The notes under the pieces were generated by a model that saw only the letters and a list, made by a program, of their open reading frames with translations, searched no databases and was not told where the DNA came from. Shown here one piece after another: positions 37,709 through 46,661 of a stretch of 64,000 nt of DNA. The position numbers and the translations under genes are program-made. The DNA comes from CAWGET01 sp963821715 (GTDB lineage Bacteria; Bacteroidota; Ignavibacteria; Ignavibacteriales; Melioribacteraceae), in assembly GCA_963821715.1 (NCBI GenBank), contig CAWGET010000004.1, positions 186,001-250,000 on the forward strand. Direction: 5' to 3'. Within the stretch, counting starts at the first letter, position 1. The number at the start of each line of letters is the position of its first letter.

Positions 37709-40384
37709 ATGGCAAAAACCTACAAATTAATAATTCTTCTAATGATGATAGCTTCATCGGCATTATTTGCCCAAACATATAATGTTTCGGGACAGGTAAC
37801 CGAAGGAGCTACAGGCGAGCCGCTGATAGGAGCAAATGTTTATCTGGAAAATACAACTATGGGCGCCGCAACCGATGAAAACGGAAATTTTGAATTGAGC
37901 GTGCCTAAGGGTAAATATACTCTTATGGTAAGTTATATCGGTTACGAAACGATTAAAGAGGATTTGGATGTAAATTCAAATATGCAGCTCGATTATCAAA
38001 TGGAAGAGTACGAATTCTCTCTTTCTCTTACGGTTTTAGCCGATAGAGCAAAAGAAAGAGAAACTCCGGTTGCTTTTACAAATATTGATAAAAAAGAGAT
38101 GGAATATAAATTAGGCTCCAGAGATATTCCGTTGGTCCTTAATACAACTCCTTCAGTTTACGCTACCGAGAACGGCGGCGGTGCCGGAGATGCTAGAATT
38201 AACGTACGCGGATTTAACCAGAGAAATGTTGCTATTATGATAAACGGTGTGCCGATAAACGATATGGAAAACGGCTGGGTTTATTGGAGTAACTGGGACG
38301 GAATAGGCGATGCAACTTCTTCAATTCAGCTTCAGCGCGGACTAAGCGCTATAAATCTCGCAACTCCTTCAGTCGGCGGAACAATGAATGTTATTACCGA
38401 TCCCGCCGGCCAGACTGCAGGCGTTCAGTATAAACAAGAAATTGGAAGCGACGGTTTTTTCAAATCAACTCTTGAAGGAAATACCGGATTAATTAACGAT
38501 AAATATGCGTTCAGCGCTTCGGTTGTTAGAAAAACCGGCGACGGCGTTATCGAAAAAACCTGGACAGACGCTTGGGCTTATTACTTTGGCGCAAGTTTTA
38601 ATATTAACAGCAGAAATAGATTAGAAGCTTATTTTATGGGCGCGCCTCAGCGTCACGGACAGAACCTCTACAGACAAAACATTGGAGTTTACAGTGCTGA
38701 TTACGCAAAAGATCTGGACGGCTACGATCCCGCAGCTTTAGAGAAATTTCCCGAAGCCGATAGATTATATAATCAAACTTGGAATTCCGTAAGTCCTTCC
38801 TATACTGGAAAACAGTATTGGAATGGCAGCGAAGAAGAACGTTATGATCCTGCTTTCATAAACGAAAGAGAGAATTTCTATCACAAACCTCTGGCTAACT
38901 TAAATTACTATTCGCAGTTATCCGATAATTTAAGCTGGTATTCCACGTTATACTATTCAGGTGGAACAGGCGGCGGATCGGGAACTTTCGGCAGTTTGGT
39001 TTATGACTATTCTTTCCCAACAAGAAGAGTTGATTGGGATGCGACTATTGAAAGGAATAGAAACGCAGAAGACGGTTCCACAGGTATTCTAAGAAACAGC
39101 AACAACAATCAGTGGACTATCGGTGCAATTTCCAAAGCCTATTACAAATTTTCCAAATCTTTTAGAACTTCTTTCGGAGTTGATTGGAGAACAGCCGAAA
39201 TAGAACATTTTCGTGAAGTAAGAGATCTTCTCGGCGGGGATTATATAGTTTTTGACGGTAATGAATTCGATTCCCCTAATGATTACAGAAAAGGTCTGGG
39301 CGATAAAATTGATTACTTCTTCACCAACACAGTCGACTGGCTTGGATTTTATGGAGAAGGTGAATATACGGCAGATAAAGTAACAGTTTACGGAATGGGT
39401 GGTTATTCAAACATTAAATATACATATACCAATCACTTCCTTAAAGATAACGCAGGTAACGAGCTTTACGCCGAATCCGATAATATTTCCGGTTATCAAA
39501 TAAAAGGCGGTGCTAATTATCGATTAACAAAAGATCTCTCCGTTTTCGGAAATATTGGTTACGTTTCCAAAGTGCCGATCTTTGATCAGGTTATAAGCGA
39601 TAGAGACGGAACAAAAGTGGAAGATCCGAAAAATGAAATCTTTAATTCATACGAAGCCGGAGTTAATTATGTAATGCTTCAGGGAAGATTAAACCTTAAA
39701 CTTAATTATTACTATACCACCTGGAAAGACCGGACAACTACAAGAACTATTATCAATCAGGACGGAACCGACGCTTTAGTTGTTATCACCGGTATGGACG
39801 CTCTCCACTCGGGATTTGAATTTGAGGGAATCTATCAGCCGGCTCGCTTAGTCCGGTTTGATGCAGCGGCTTCCATAGGAAATTGGAAATATCTTAACGA
39901 TGTAAGCGGCGTTTATAAAGATTATTCAACCGAAGCCGCAGCAGACGTACCATATAACTTTTACGTTGACGGTTTGAAAGTGGGCGACGCTCCTCAAACA
40001 CAGTTCACTATCGGGACTACAATCTTTCCTTTCGAAGGATTTAGGGCTAACGCAATCGTAAAATATAACACAAGTTTCTACGCAGATTGGGATCCGTTCA
40101 GCAGAACCGAACCGACCGACAGAGCTCAAAGCTGGGAAGTTCCATCTTATACTCTGATCGATCTTCATTTCGCTTACGATATTCCGTTTAATTTGCAGGG
40201 CGTTAATTTCCAATTGTTCGCTCATGTATTTAACTTGCTTGATACAGAATATATTTCGGACGCGACAGATAACAGCGCTTACAATGCCTTCAGTGATAAC
40301 GGCAAAACTCACAGCGCAGACGACGCCGAAGTATATTTCGGTCTGCCGAGAACATTTAATGTTGGTATAAGTGTAAGATTATAA
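37709..40384 (+). CDS. TonB-dependent outer-membrane receptor with carboxypeptidase-like N-terminal domain
   Basis: The 891-residue protein has a signal peptide (LIILLMMIASSALFAQ). A CarboxypepD_reg-like beta-sandwich follows (VSGQVTEGATGEPLIGANVY, about 22-105), then the plug domain with INVRGFNQRNVAIMINGVPI and GTMNVITDP, and a long beta-barrel ending in an aromatic-type strand (LPRTFNVGISVRL). It imports a large ligand through the outer membrane using TonB energy. No SusD partner follows; the gene is monocistronic with a strong terminator after it. Ligand specificity cannot be read from the sequence. Confidence 0.87.
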   Translation: MAKTYKLIILLMMIASSALFAQTYNVSGQVTEGATGEPLIGANVYLENTTMGAATDENGNFELSVPKGKYTLMVSYIGYETIKEDLDVNSNMQLDYQMEEYEFSLSLTVLADRAKERETPVAFTNIDKKEMEYKLGSRDIPLVLNTTPSVYATENGGGAGDARINVRGFNQRNVAIMINGVPINDMENGWVYWSNWDGIGDATSSIQLQRGLSAINLATPSVGGTMNVITDPAGQTAGVQYKQEIGSDGFFKSTLEGNTGLINDKYAFSASVVRKTGDGVIEKTWTDAWAYYFGASFNINSRNRLEAYFMGAPQRHGQNLYRQNIGVYSADYAKDLDGYDPAALEKFPEADRLYNQTWNSVSPSYTGKQYWNGSEEERYDPAFINERENFYHKPLANLNYYSQLSDNLSWYSTLYYSGGTGGGSGTFGSLVYDYSFPTRRVDWDATIERNRNAEDGSTGILRNSNNNQWTIGAISKAYYKFSKSFRTSFGVDWRTAEIEHFREVRDLLGGDYIVFDGNEFDSPNDYRKGLGDKIDYFFTNTVDWLGFYGEGEYTADKVTVYGMGGYSNIKYTYTNHFLKDNAGNELYAESDNISGYQIKGGANYRLTKDLSVFGNIGYVSKVPIFDQVISDRDGTKVEDPKNEIFNSYEAGVNYVMLQGRLNLKLNYYYTTWKDRTTTRTIINQDGTDALVVITGMDALHSGFEFEGIYQPARLVRFDAAASIGNWKYLNDVSGVYKDYSTEAAADVPYNFYVDGLKVGDAPQTQFTIGTTIFPFEGFRANAIVKYNTSFYADWDPFSRTEPTDRAQSWEVPSYTLIDLHFAYDIPFNLQGVNFQLFAHVFNLLDTEYISDATDNSAYNAFSDNGKTHSADDAEVYFGLPRTFNVGISVRL

Positions 40385-40411
40385 AAATATTTTTTTATGA
40401 TTGACTAAATG

Positions 40412-40439
40412 AAGCCGCCTCAAAAGGGCGGCTTTTTTT
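40412..40439 (+). terminator. rho-independent terminator after the TonB receptor gene
   Basis: The arms AAGCCGCC and GGCGGCTT enclose a TCAAAAG loop and are followed by a run of seven T, 28 bases after the stop codon. This is a textbook intrinsic terminator. Confidence 0.9.
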
Positions 40440-40465
40440 ATGATTGAAGTTGAGGTTTGAGGATG

Positions 40466-40930
40466 ATGTTGAGGTCAAATGTGAGACGTCCGGCTTCGTC
40501 TCAGACTTCGCCGCGACAAGTGAGACGGCAAAAAGATAATTCGATTTTACAGAAGAGACATAGCGTAAGTTTCTCATCGTTTGTTTTGTGCAAAGCTTCC
40601 CAAAGTAAAGACGCGCCTGCCTGGCGGCAGACAGGGTATGCCGCGTCTCTACAAATTATGACGGGCAAATATAAATTTTAATGAGGCTGAAGCCTTTTGT
40701 GTTTTTTAGTTTAACATTCCGTCCGCTGAAGCCGACGGCAATAGAATTTCAGAAATCTGTGTAATTTTCTTTTGTAGTATTTTTAATATGCCGCTCCTAC
40801 GGAGCTAAAACATTTTACATTAAATTCCGTTGTTTAATTCTCTTGTTTAATTCTGTTGCTTAATTTCTTTTTTTAATTCTTTTTGCAATGTTTTTAATTC
40901 TTTTTCGCAATAATTTTTTAATTATTTTTA
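40466..40930. repeat. composite intergenic repeat, copy A (matches 44797-45297)
   Basis: Successive blocks recur in the same order at 44797-45297: ACGTCCGGCTTCGTCTC..GACTTCGCC; AAAGACGCG..CCGCGTCTCTACAAATTATGA; GAGGC(T/A)AAGCCTT..TTTTTTAG; CCGTCCGCTGAAGC(C/G)GACGG (40719-40738); GGCAATAGAATTTCA. A tail of degenerate TTAATTCTCTTGTTTAATTC repeats closes it. Most blocks are imperfect palindromes. No gene is seen. Confidence 0.82.
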
Positions 40931-40961
40931 GATGTTTCCCATAAAAAAATACTGTCAAAAA

Positions 40962-42170
40962 ATGAAAAAAATAATTCTTCTGCTTATAGTTTTATTCAGC
41001 TATCCGCTTCATTCCCAAAATTCAGATACTTATATTATATTAATTTCCTTCGACGGATTCCGCTGGGATTATGTTAACCGCGGCATCACTCCAAATCTTC
41101 AGGAAATGATTAATAACGGGGTGCACGCGCTTTCGCTTCGCCCAAGTTTTCCGAGCAAAACTTTTCCTAATCATTATTCGATTATCACAGGAATGTATCC
41201 GGAAAATCATGGAATAATCAGCAATTCTTTTACCGATCCGTTTACCGGCGAAGTTTACAGATTGGGCGATACCGTTTCCGTACGCGACGCTAAATGGTAC
41301 CGCGGCGAAGCGTTCTGGGAAACAGCGGAACGACAGGGAATAAAAACTGCGAGCTATTTTTGGCCCGGCTCCGAAGTAACTACGGAATACCGTCATCCAA
41401 CTTATTATAAAAAATATGAGCATCGGAAACCATACAAAGAAAGAATTGATACGGTCGCTAAGTGGCTTAGTCTTCCCGAAAAAGAACGCCCACATTTCAT
41501 AACACTTTACTTTGACGCGGCTGATACTTACGGCCATAATTTTGGGCCCAATTCCCCCGAACTGAATAATGCGGTCGCCGGACTCGACAGTTTAGTCTTC
41601 TATCTCAAAAAAAAACTTGAAGAAACACAACTCGAAGAAAGCATTAATATTATCATTGCATCTGACCACGGAATGACTGAAATTAGTCCGCAGAGAATTA
41701 TAGACATCTCGAAGTTCATCAACGTTACAGAAGTTGAGATTTCCGACGGCGGACCTTTTATGATGATAGGAACAAAAACAAACGGCGATTCGGTCTATCA
41801 ATCATTAAAAAATAATTTAACTAACTGTTCCGTATACAAAAAAGAAGAAATTCCCGATTATTATCACTTTTCTAAAAATCCTTTTATTAAAGATATTTTA
41901 ATTATTGCGGATTTGGGCTGGAGTCTTGAAAACGGAAAGGGAAAGAAAAATGAATACCGGAAAGGTGCGCACGGATATTCTAATCATCAGACTGATATGC
42001 ATGGAATTTTTATTGCCGAAGGACCAAAATTTAAAAATAATTTCAAATCGGGCACTTTTTGGAATACTGATATATATCCGCTTCTGGCAAAAATGTTCGG
42101 CATCCAGCCGAATAATAATATTGACGGAAAATTAGAGCGGATTGAGTTTATCTTAAAGGAAGAAGAGTAA
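40962..42170 (+). CDS. secreted alkaline-phosphatase-superfamily enzyme (nucleotide pyrophosphatase/phosphodiesterase type)
   Basis: An upstream in-frame ATG exists at 40932, but the ATG at 40962 gives a clean signal peptide (MKKIILLLIVLFSYPLHSQ) and is preferred. The mature domain has the metal-binding Asp in ILISFDGFRWDY, the nucleophile Thr in FPSKTFPNHYSIITGMYPEN, then DAADTYGHNFGPNSPE, ASDHGMTEIS and GAHGYSNHQTDMHGIF. This is the complete set for type I phosphodiesterase/nucleotide pyrophosphatases (ENPP-like). It hydrolyses phosphodiester or nucleotide substrates outside the cytoplasm. It forms an operon with two M16 peptidase genes, the first starting one base after its stop. Confidence 0.85.
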   Translation: MKKIILLLIVLFSYPLHSQNSDTYIILISFDGFRWDYVNRGITPNLQEMINNGVHALSLRPSFPSKTFPNHYSIITGMYPENHGIISNSFTDPFTGEVYRLGDTVSVRDAKWYRGEAFWETAERQGIKTASYFWPGSEVTTEYRHPTYYKKYEHRKPYKERIDTVAKWLSLPEKERPHFITLYFDAADTYGHNFGPNSPELNNAVAGLDSLVFYLKKKLEETQLEESINIIIASDHGMTEISPQRIIDISKFINVTEVEISDGGPFMMIGTKTNGDSVYQSLKNNLTNCSVYKKEEIPDYYHFSKNPFIKDILIIADLGWSLENGKGKKNEYRKGAHGYSNHQTDMHGIFIAEGPKFKNNFKSGTFWNTDIYPLLAKMFGIQPNNNIDGKLERIEFILKEEE

Positions 42171-42171
42171 A

Positions 42172-43452
42172 ATGCAGAATAATTTATTAAATGTTGATTA
42201 CGAAAAATTTACGCTGGATAACGGACTGGAAGTCATCCTTTACCGTGATCAGACAATTCCTCTCGCCGCCGTAAATGTATGGTACAAAGTCGGATCAGCC
42301 AACGAAAAAAGAGGCAAAACCGGTCTCGCTCATCTCTTCGAGCATATGATGTTTCAAGGTTCGGAAAATGTTAAGAAGGAAGAACACTTCCGGTTCATAG
42401 AAGAAATCGGCGGAAGATTAAACGGCTCCACGAGTTTCGACAGGACGAATTATTACGAAACCGTTCCTTCAACTTTTTTAGAAACAGCTCTCTGGCTCGA
42501 AAGCGACCGGATGGGATTTTTTCTATCGGCTTTAACGCAGGAAAAACTGGACAACCAAAAAGATGTGGTTATGAACGAGAGACGGCAGCGATACGATAAC
42601 CAGCCGTACGGTTTAGCATGGGAATTGATATTTCAAAATCTTTATCCCGATGAACACCCTTATTCTTGGCAGACGATAGGATTTATGGAGGATATTGAAA
42701 AATTTGAATTGGAAGACGCCAGGGAATTTTTCAAAAAGTATTACGCTCCAAACAATGCAACGTTAGTTGTAGCCGGCGATATCGACTTCCTAAAAACAAA
42801 AGAACTTATTAAAAAATATTTTGACGAAATTCCTACCGGAAGTGAAATTCCAAAAGTTACTAACGGTAAACCGACTTTAGACGAAATAAAAAAAATTGTT
42901 CATCGGGATGATGTTTATCTTCCCCGTTTACATTTAGCATGGCACAGCGATAAAATTTTCGGCGAAGACGATGCGGCGCTCGATGTATTGTCAGATATTT
43001 TAACCGGCTCTAAAAACGGCAGGCTGCATAAAAGTCTGGTTTACGAAAAACAGATATCTCAGGATATCGGGGCGTTTCAATTTTCGGCTAAGTATTACGG
43101 ACCTTTCGTTATTTACTCAACGGCAAAGCCGGGCGTGGAACTCGAAACAATTCGCGAAGAAATATTTAACGAGATAAAAAAGATAAAAGAAGAAGGCGTT
43201 ACGGAAGAAGAATTAGTCCGAGCCAAGAATTCGATTAAATCGTCGTTCATTTTTTCTTTACAGAATATTGACACTTTAGCCAACCAATTAAACAACTACA
43301 ATTTTTTCAGAAATGAACCGAATTCATTTTCTTACGATCTATCTCGCTACAATGATATAAGCAGCGAAAATATCGTAGAAGTGATTGAAAAATATATTGA
43401 TAAACCGTATGTGGAATTATCCGTTCTTCCGAAGGAGAAAAATATAGAATGA
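42172..43452 (+). CDS. M16 family zinc metallopeptidase, active subunit type
   Basis: The 426-residue protein has the inverted zinc motif HLFEH (H54, E57, H58) in GLAHLFEHMMFQGS and the third ligand in VVMNERRQRYDNQP (E136), with GGRLNGSTSFDRTNYYETVP between. The C-terminal half is the usual inactive repeat of M16 enzymes. There is no signal peptide. Together with the following gene, which lacks the motif, it should form the catalytic half of a two-chain M16B peptidase, like bacterial processing-peptidase-type pairs. The two genes overlap by four bases (ATGA), so synthesis is coupled. Confidence 0.87.
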   Translation: MQNNLLNVDYEKFTLDNGLEVILYRDQTIPLAAVNVWYKVGSANEKRGKTGLAHLFEHMMFQGSENVKKEEHFRFIEEIGGRLNGSTSFDRTNYYETVPSTFLETALWLESDRMGFFLSALTQEKLDNQKDVVMNERRQRYDNQPYGLAWELIFQNLYPDEHPYSWQTIGFMEDIEKFELEDAREFFKKYYAPNNATLVVAGDIDFLKTKELIKKYFDEIPTGSEIPKVTNGKPTLDEIKKIVHRDDVYLPRLHLAWHSDKIFGEDDAALDVLSDILTGSKNGRLHKSLVYEKQISQDIGAFQFSAKYYGPFVIYSTAKPGVELETIREEIFNEIKKIKEEGVTEEELVRAKNSIKSSFIFSLQNIDTLANQLNNYNFFRNEPNSFSYDLSRYNDISSENIVEVIEKYIDKPYVELSVLPKEKNIE

Positions 43453-44811
43453 ATTTAGACAGAAGCGTTAGACCATTGGAACAGGGAAAAATTATTTTTC
43501 AACTTCCAGAAATAAAAACATTTAAACTGTCGAACGGTCTGGATATTTATTTTGTAAAGAAAACAAATTTACCGATAGTCCAGATGAATTTTTTAATTCA
43601 GAGCGGCAGCAAAGACGATCCCGCAGGTAAGAAGGGACTGGCATATTTAACGGCCGCGCTTATAGATGAAGGCGCAGGCGAATATGATTCGCTTCAGCTC
43701 GATAATGAAATTGAAATGCTCGGTACTATATTCGGGGTTTCCGCCGACCACGATAATACAATGTTATCGATGGTGTGCTTGGAAGAACATTTTAACAGAT
43801 CGCTGGAATTAATGTCTAAAGTTATTCTCGAGCCTCATTTCAGCGCACCGGAATTTGAGCGCGAGCGATCGAAGATTATTTCCAAATTGCATCAAATGAA
43901 AGATAATCCCGGCTACGTTGCCTCATCCGTATTCGAGAAGTTAGTTTACCATGATACAGCTTATGCCTTTCAGCCCTTCGGCGAAGTAAGTTCGCTGAAA
44001 AATATTACGAATGACGATATAAAAGATTTTTACGCCCGGGCGTATTCGGTTCCGAATTCCACAATGATAGTAGTGGGCGATATTGATGAAGCCGAACTCA
44101 AAGATCGGATGGAAAAATATTTCGGTTTTTGGAAGAATAAAATAATGAATATGGATAAGGTTGAATCTCCCGCGTTAGAAGATACGCGATTTTACTTAGT
44201 CCATAAAAATGACGCGCCCCAGTCTGAAATTCGTGTCGGGCATATTTCTACTGGAAGAAATAATCCGGAATATTATGCCAAAAGTCTGGTTAATACTATT
44301 TTGGGCGGACAATTTACAAGCAGAATAAATTTAAATTTACGAGAAGATAAAGGATACACTTACGGCGCAAACTCTAATTTCAATTACACAAAATATTTGG
44401 GATACTTTAGAGTTGGGGCTTCCGTAGAAAGCCGGTATACCGGCGCTTCCGTTTCTGAGGTAATAAAGGAATTAAATTTGATCCGGGAAACGATTTCCGA
44501 AGACGAATTGAATTATGTAAAATCTTATTTAGTAAAAAGATATCCTTCCCTCTTCGAGACGAATTCCAAAATAGCAAAAAACATTGCCAATTTAATTGTT
44601 TACAGTCTGCCGAAGAATTATTTAGATACCTACATTGATAAGATTTTTACATACTCAGCTTGAAGAAGTAAAAACTGCGGCGGTTAATAATATTCTGCCG
44701 GATAAACTGGTTGTTCTCGCCGTAGGAAATAAGGATGAGATTCTGCCGCAGTTAAAAGAAGTAGCCGGAAAAGAAATAATTGAGTTGGATGATGCAGGGC
44801 GTGAGAAGTGA
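43449..44811 (+). CDS. M16 family peptidase, inactive partner subunit, one frameshift at the end
   Basis: This is the companion of the preceding M16 enzyme. It has the fold (LSNGLDIYFVKKTNLPIVQM, LAYLTAALIDEGAGEY) but no HxxEH; at that place stands YLTAALIDEG. The second half carries NTILGGQFTSRINLNLREDK, a substrate-binding segment usual for this subunit. The frame ends at 44663 after DKIFTYSA. In another frame the natural end follows: QLEEVKTAAVNNILPDKLVV, LAVGNKDEI and on to a TGA at 44811. One indel near 44655 explains it. The last codons already lie in the composite repeat. Confidence 0.82.
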
Positions 44812-45297
44812 AACGTCCGGCTTCGTCTCCGACTTCGCCTGGACAAGTGAGATGGTAATAAGATGATTCGTATTTAAAGCTATTGCAAATTAAGATTATG
44901 ATTTTATTCATTAAACTTCAAAAGCGAATTAATTCAACCTATGAAGTTGTCTCGTGTCTTAGGTCTAGCTTCTCTTCAAAACGTAAAGACGCGGCACACT
45001 TCGACAAGTTCAGTGACAGCCGCGTCTCTACAAATTATGATGAGTAAATATAAATTTATATGAGGCTAAAGCCTTGTGTGTTTTTTAGCTTAGCTTTCCG
45101 TCCGCTGAAGCGGACGGCAATAGAATTTCAAATATCGTATAAGATAAGAGATTTTTTAGCGAAGTGGTGTGTAATTCTTTAGTGCAATTCCTTTATTTAA
45201 TTTCTTTGTTCAATTCTCTTGTTTAATTCTCTTGTTTAATTACTTGTTCAATTCCTCTGTTCAATTCTCTTTTGTAATTCTTTTGTTCAATGTTTTA
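44797..45297. repeat. composite intergenic repeat, copy B (matches 40466-40930)
   Basis: The same ordered blocks as in copy A, with a perfect palindrome CCGTCCGCTGAAGCGGACGG at 45098-45117, which also occurs at 54477-54496. The start overlaps the end of the second M16 gene. The tail holds about eight degenerate copies of a 12-14 base unit of the form AATTCTCTTGTTTA. No gene is seen between 44812 and 45355. Confidence 0.82.
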
Positions 45298-45300
45298 AAA

Positions 45301-45331
45301 AAAAGCCCCGCTTTATTCAAACGAGGCTTTT
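45301..45331. terminator. hairpin between convergent genes
   Basis: AAAAGCCCCG and CGAGGCTTTT pair with one mismatch, flanked by an A-run on the left and TTTTG on the right, so it can work for both strands. It closes the five-gene minus-strand operon and the plus-strand M16 operon. Confidence 0.75.
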
Positions 45332-45355
45332 GTAAATCTGAAAAGAAAAATCAGC

Positions 45356-46618
45356 TTATTTTAGCAGCATCATTTTCTTAGCAATTGTTGCGCCTTGGGT
45401 ATTTAACTGATAAATGTAAGTTCCCGATGAAAGGTTGCTTGCATTAAAATCAACGTTAAACTGTCCCTGAGCTAATTCTTCGTTTACAAGAGTAGCAACT
45501 TCCTGTCCAAGCATATCGTAAACTTTCAGAGTAACCATTCCTGCTTCTGGAATAGAGAAACTGATAGTAGTGCTTGGGTTAAATGGGTTAGGATAGTTCT
45601 GTTCCAAAGCGTAATCTTCGACAACAACGCCTTCTTCTAATTCAACTCCGGTTCCTTCTTGTACAAATTTGTAAACTCTATCGAAGGCGGTGCCGAATAA
45701 TCCTACATACGCTGCTTTTCCGTCAGGGCTGAAATCAAGAGCTCTTGGTAATTCGTCTGCAGGAGTTGCAGAAGGAGCTAATTTAAAACTATCGACAAAT
45801 GTATTAGTCTCGGTATCGTAACCATACCAGGTTAAATTGCTTTTGGCCGTGCCTCTTCCATCGTTGGAAACCCACAACAACCCGGTTTCCGGCTGCCAAG
45901 CTGAAGATTCGATGCTCATATTTTCGTGGATTGAATCTGTCAACTCGAAACCGGAGAATTCATCAGCGCGAGTATAAACATAAGTCTTTAATCCGGTAAA
46001 AGGCATCCAGTAAATTGTAAATCCGTCTTTGGAAACTTCCATTGTTCTGGAAATAAAAGGAGGACCTTCAACCGCATTTTCAACAAAATCTAAATTTTCA
46101 TCATAAATTACAATATTTCCGCCGGCAACGGGTCCAACATATATATTGCCGTTTTCATCAATTGCAGGAGCTGTAGGAGAAGAACCTACTTCCGGCAATA
46201 AAGCGCTGGTAACCCTTGCTTTTGTTTGATAATCAATTATTATAGCTTTTGTTGGCGCAGCTTGAACGTAAACAATATTACCGTTTGGCATTACACCTAT
46301 ACCCCTGTTATTGCCAGCTCCGGGAGCTAATGTATCAGTAACAGTTCCATCGGTTACAAAATAAAGAATGTCATTGAGAGTTCCGTCAGCTTCAAAAATA
46401 TAAATAGGACTAGTATTAATAGTGTCTGCATCAGGAGTTACCCAGCCTGTTTGATAATAACTTGTTGTCCATACTTTTCCATCCGGATCAACGGCTATAC
46501 CGTGAGATCCGCCTTTGTAAGATGTATCCGGCCAAGCGCCGAGATTTTCCCACTGCGCATTAGCGGTAATGGAAAATAAAACCATAACCGCAAAAATGGT
46601 TGTAAGTTTCTTTAACAT
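45356..46618 (-). CDS. T9SS-exported beta-propeller protein
   Basis: The start is set at 46618 by a GGAG seven bases upstream and by the signal peptide LTTIFAVMVLFSITANAQ. A longer frame reaching 46714 has no such signals and overlaps the upstream gene. The mature part of about 300 residues has NHL/SMP-30-like blades: GSHGIAVDPDGKVWTTSY, GIGVMPNGNIVYV, APAIDENGNIYVGPVAGG and ALDFSPDGKAAYVG. The last 80 residues are a type A sorting domain (LEQNYPNPFNPSTTISFSI, SGTYIYQLNTQGATIAKKMM). It is the last gene of the envelope operon. No catalytic residues are visible; a binding role is likely. Confidence 0.82.
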   Translation of the reverse strand: MLKKLTTIFAVMVLFSITANAQWENLGAWPDTSYKGGSHGIAVDPDGKVWTTSYYQTGWVTPDADTINTSPIYIFEADGTLNDILYFVTDGTVTDTLAPGAGNNRGIGVMPNGNIVYVQAAPTKAIIIDYQTKARVTSALLPEVGSSPTAPAIDENGNIYVGPVAGGNIVIYDENLDFVENAVEGPPFISRTMEVSKDGFTIYWMPFTGLKTYVYTRADEFSGFELTDSIHENMSIESSAWQPETGLLWVSNDGRGTAKSNLTWYGYDTETNTFVDSFKLAPSATPADELPRALDFSPDGKAAYVGLFGTAFDRVYKFVQEGTGVELEEGVVVEDYALEQNYPNPFNPSTTISFSIPEAGMVTLKVYDMLGQEVATLVNEELAQGQFNVDFNASNLSSGTYIYQLNTQGATIAKKMMLLK

Positions 46619-46661
46619 ATTGCTTCTCCTTTTGTTGTGAATATTATTTAGTGTTTTTAAT

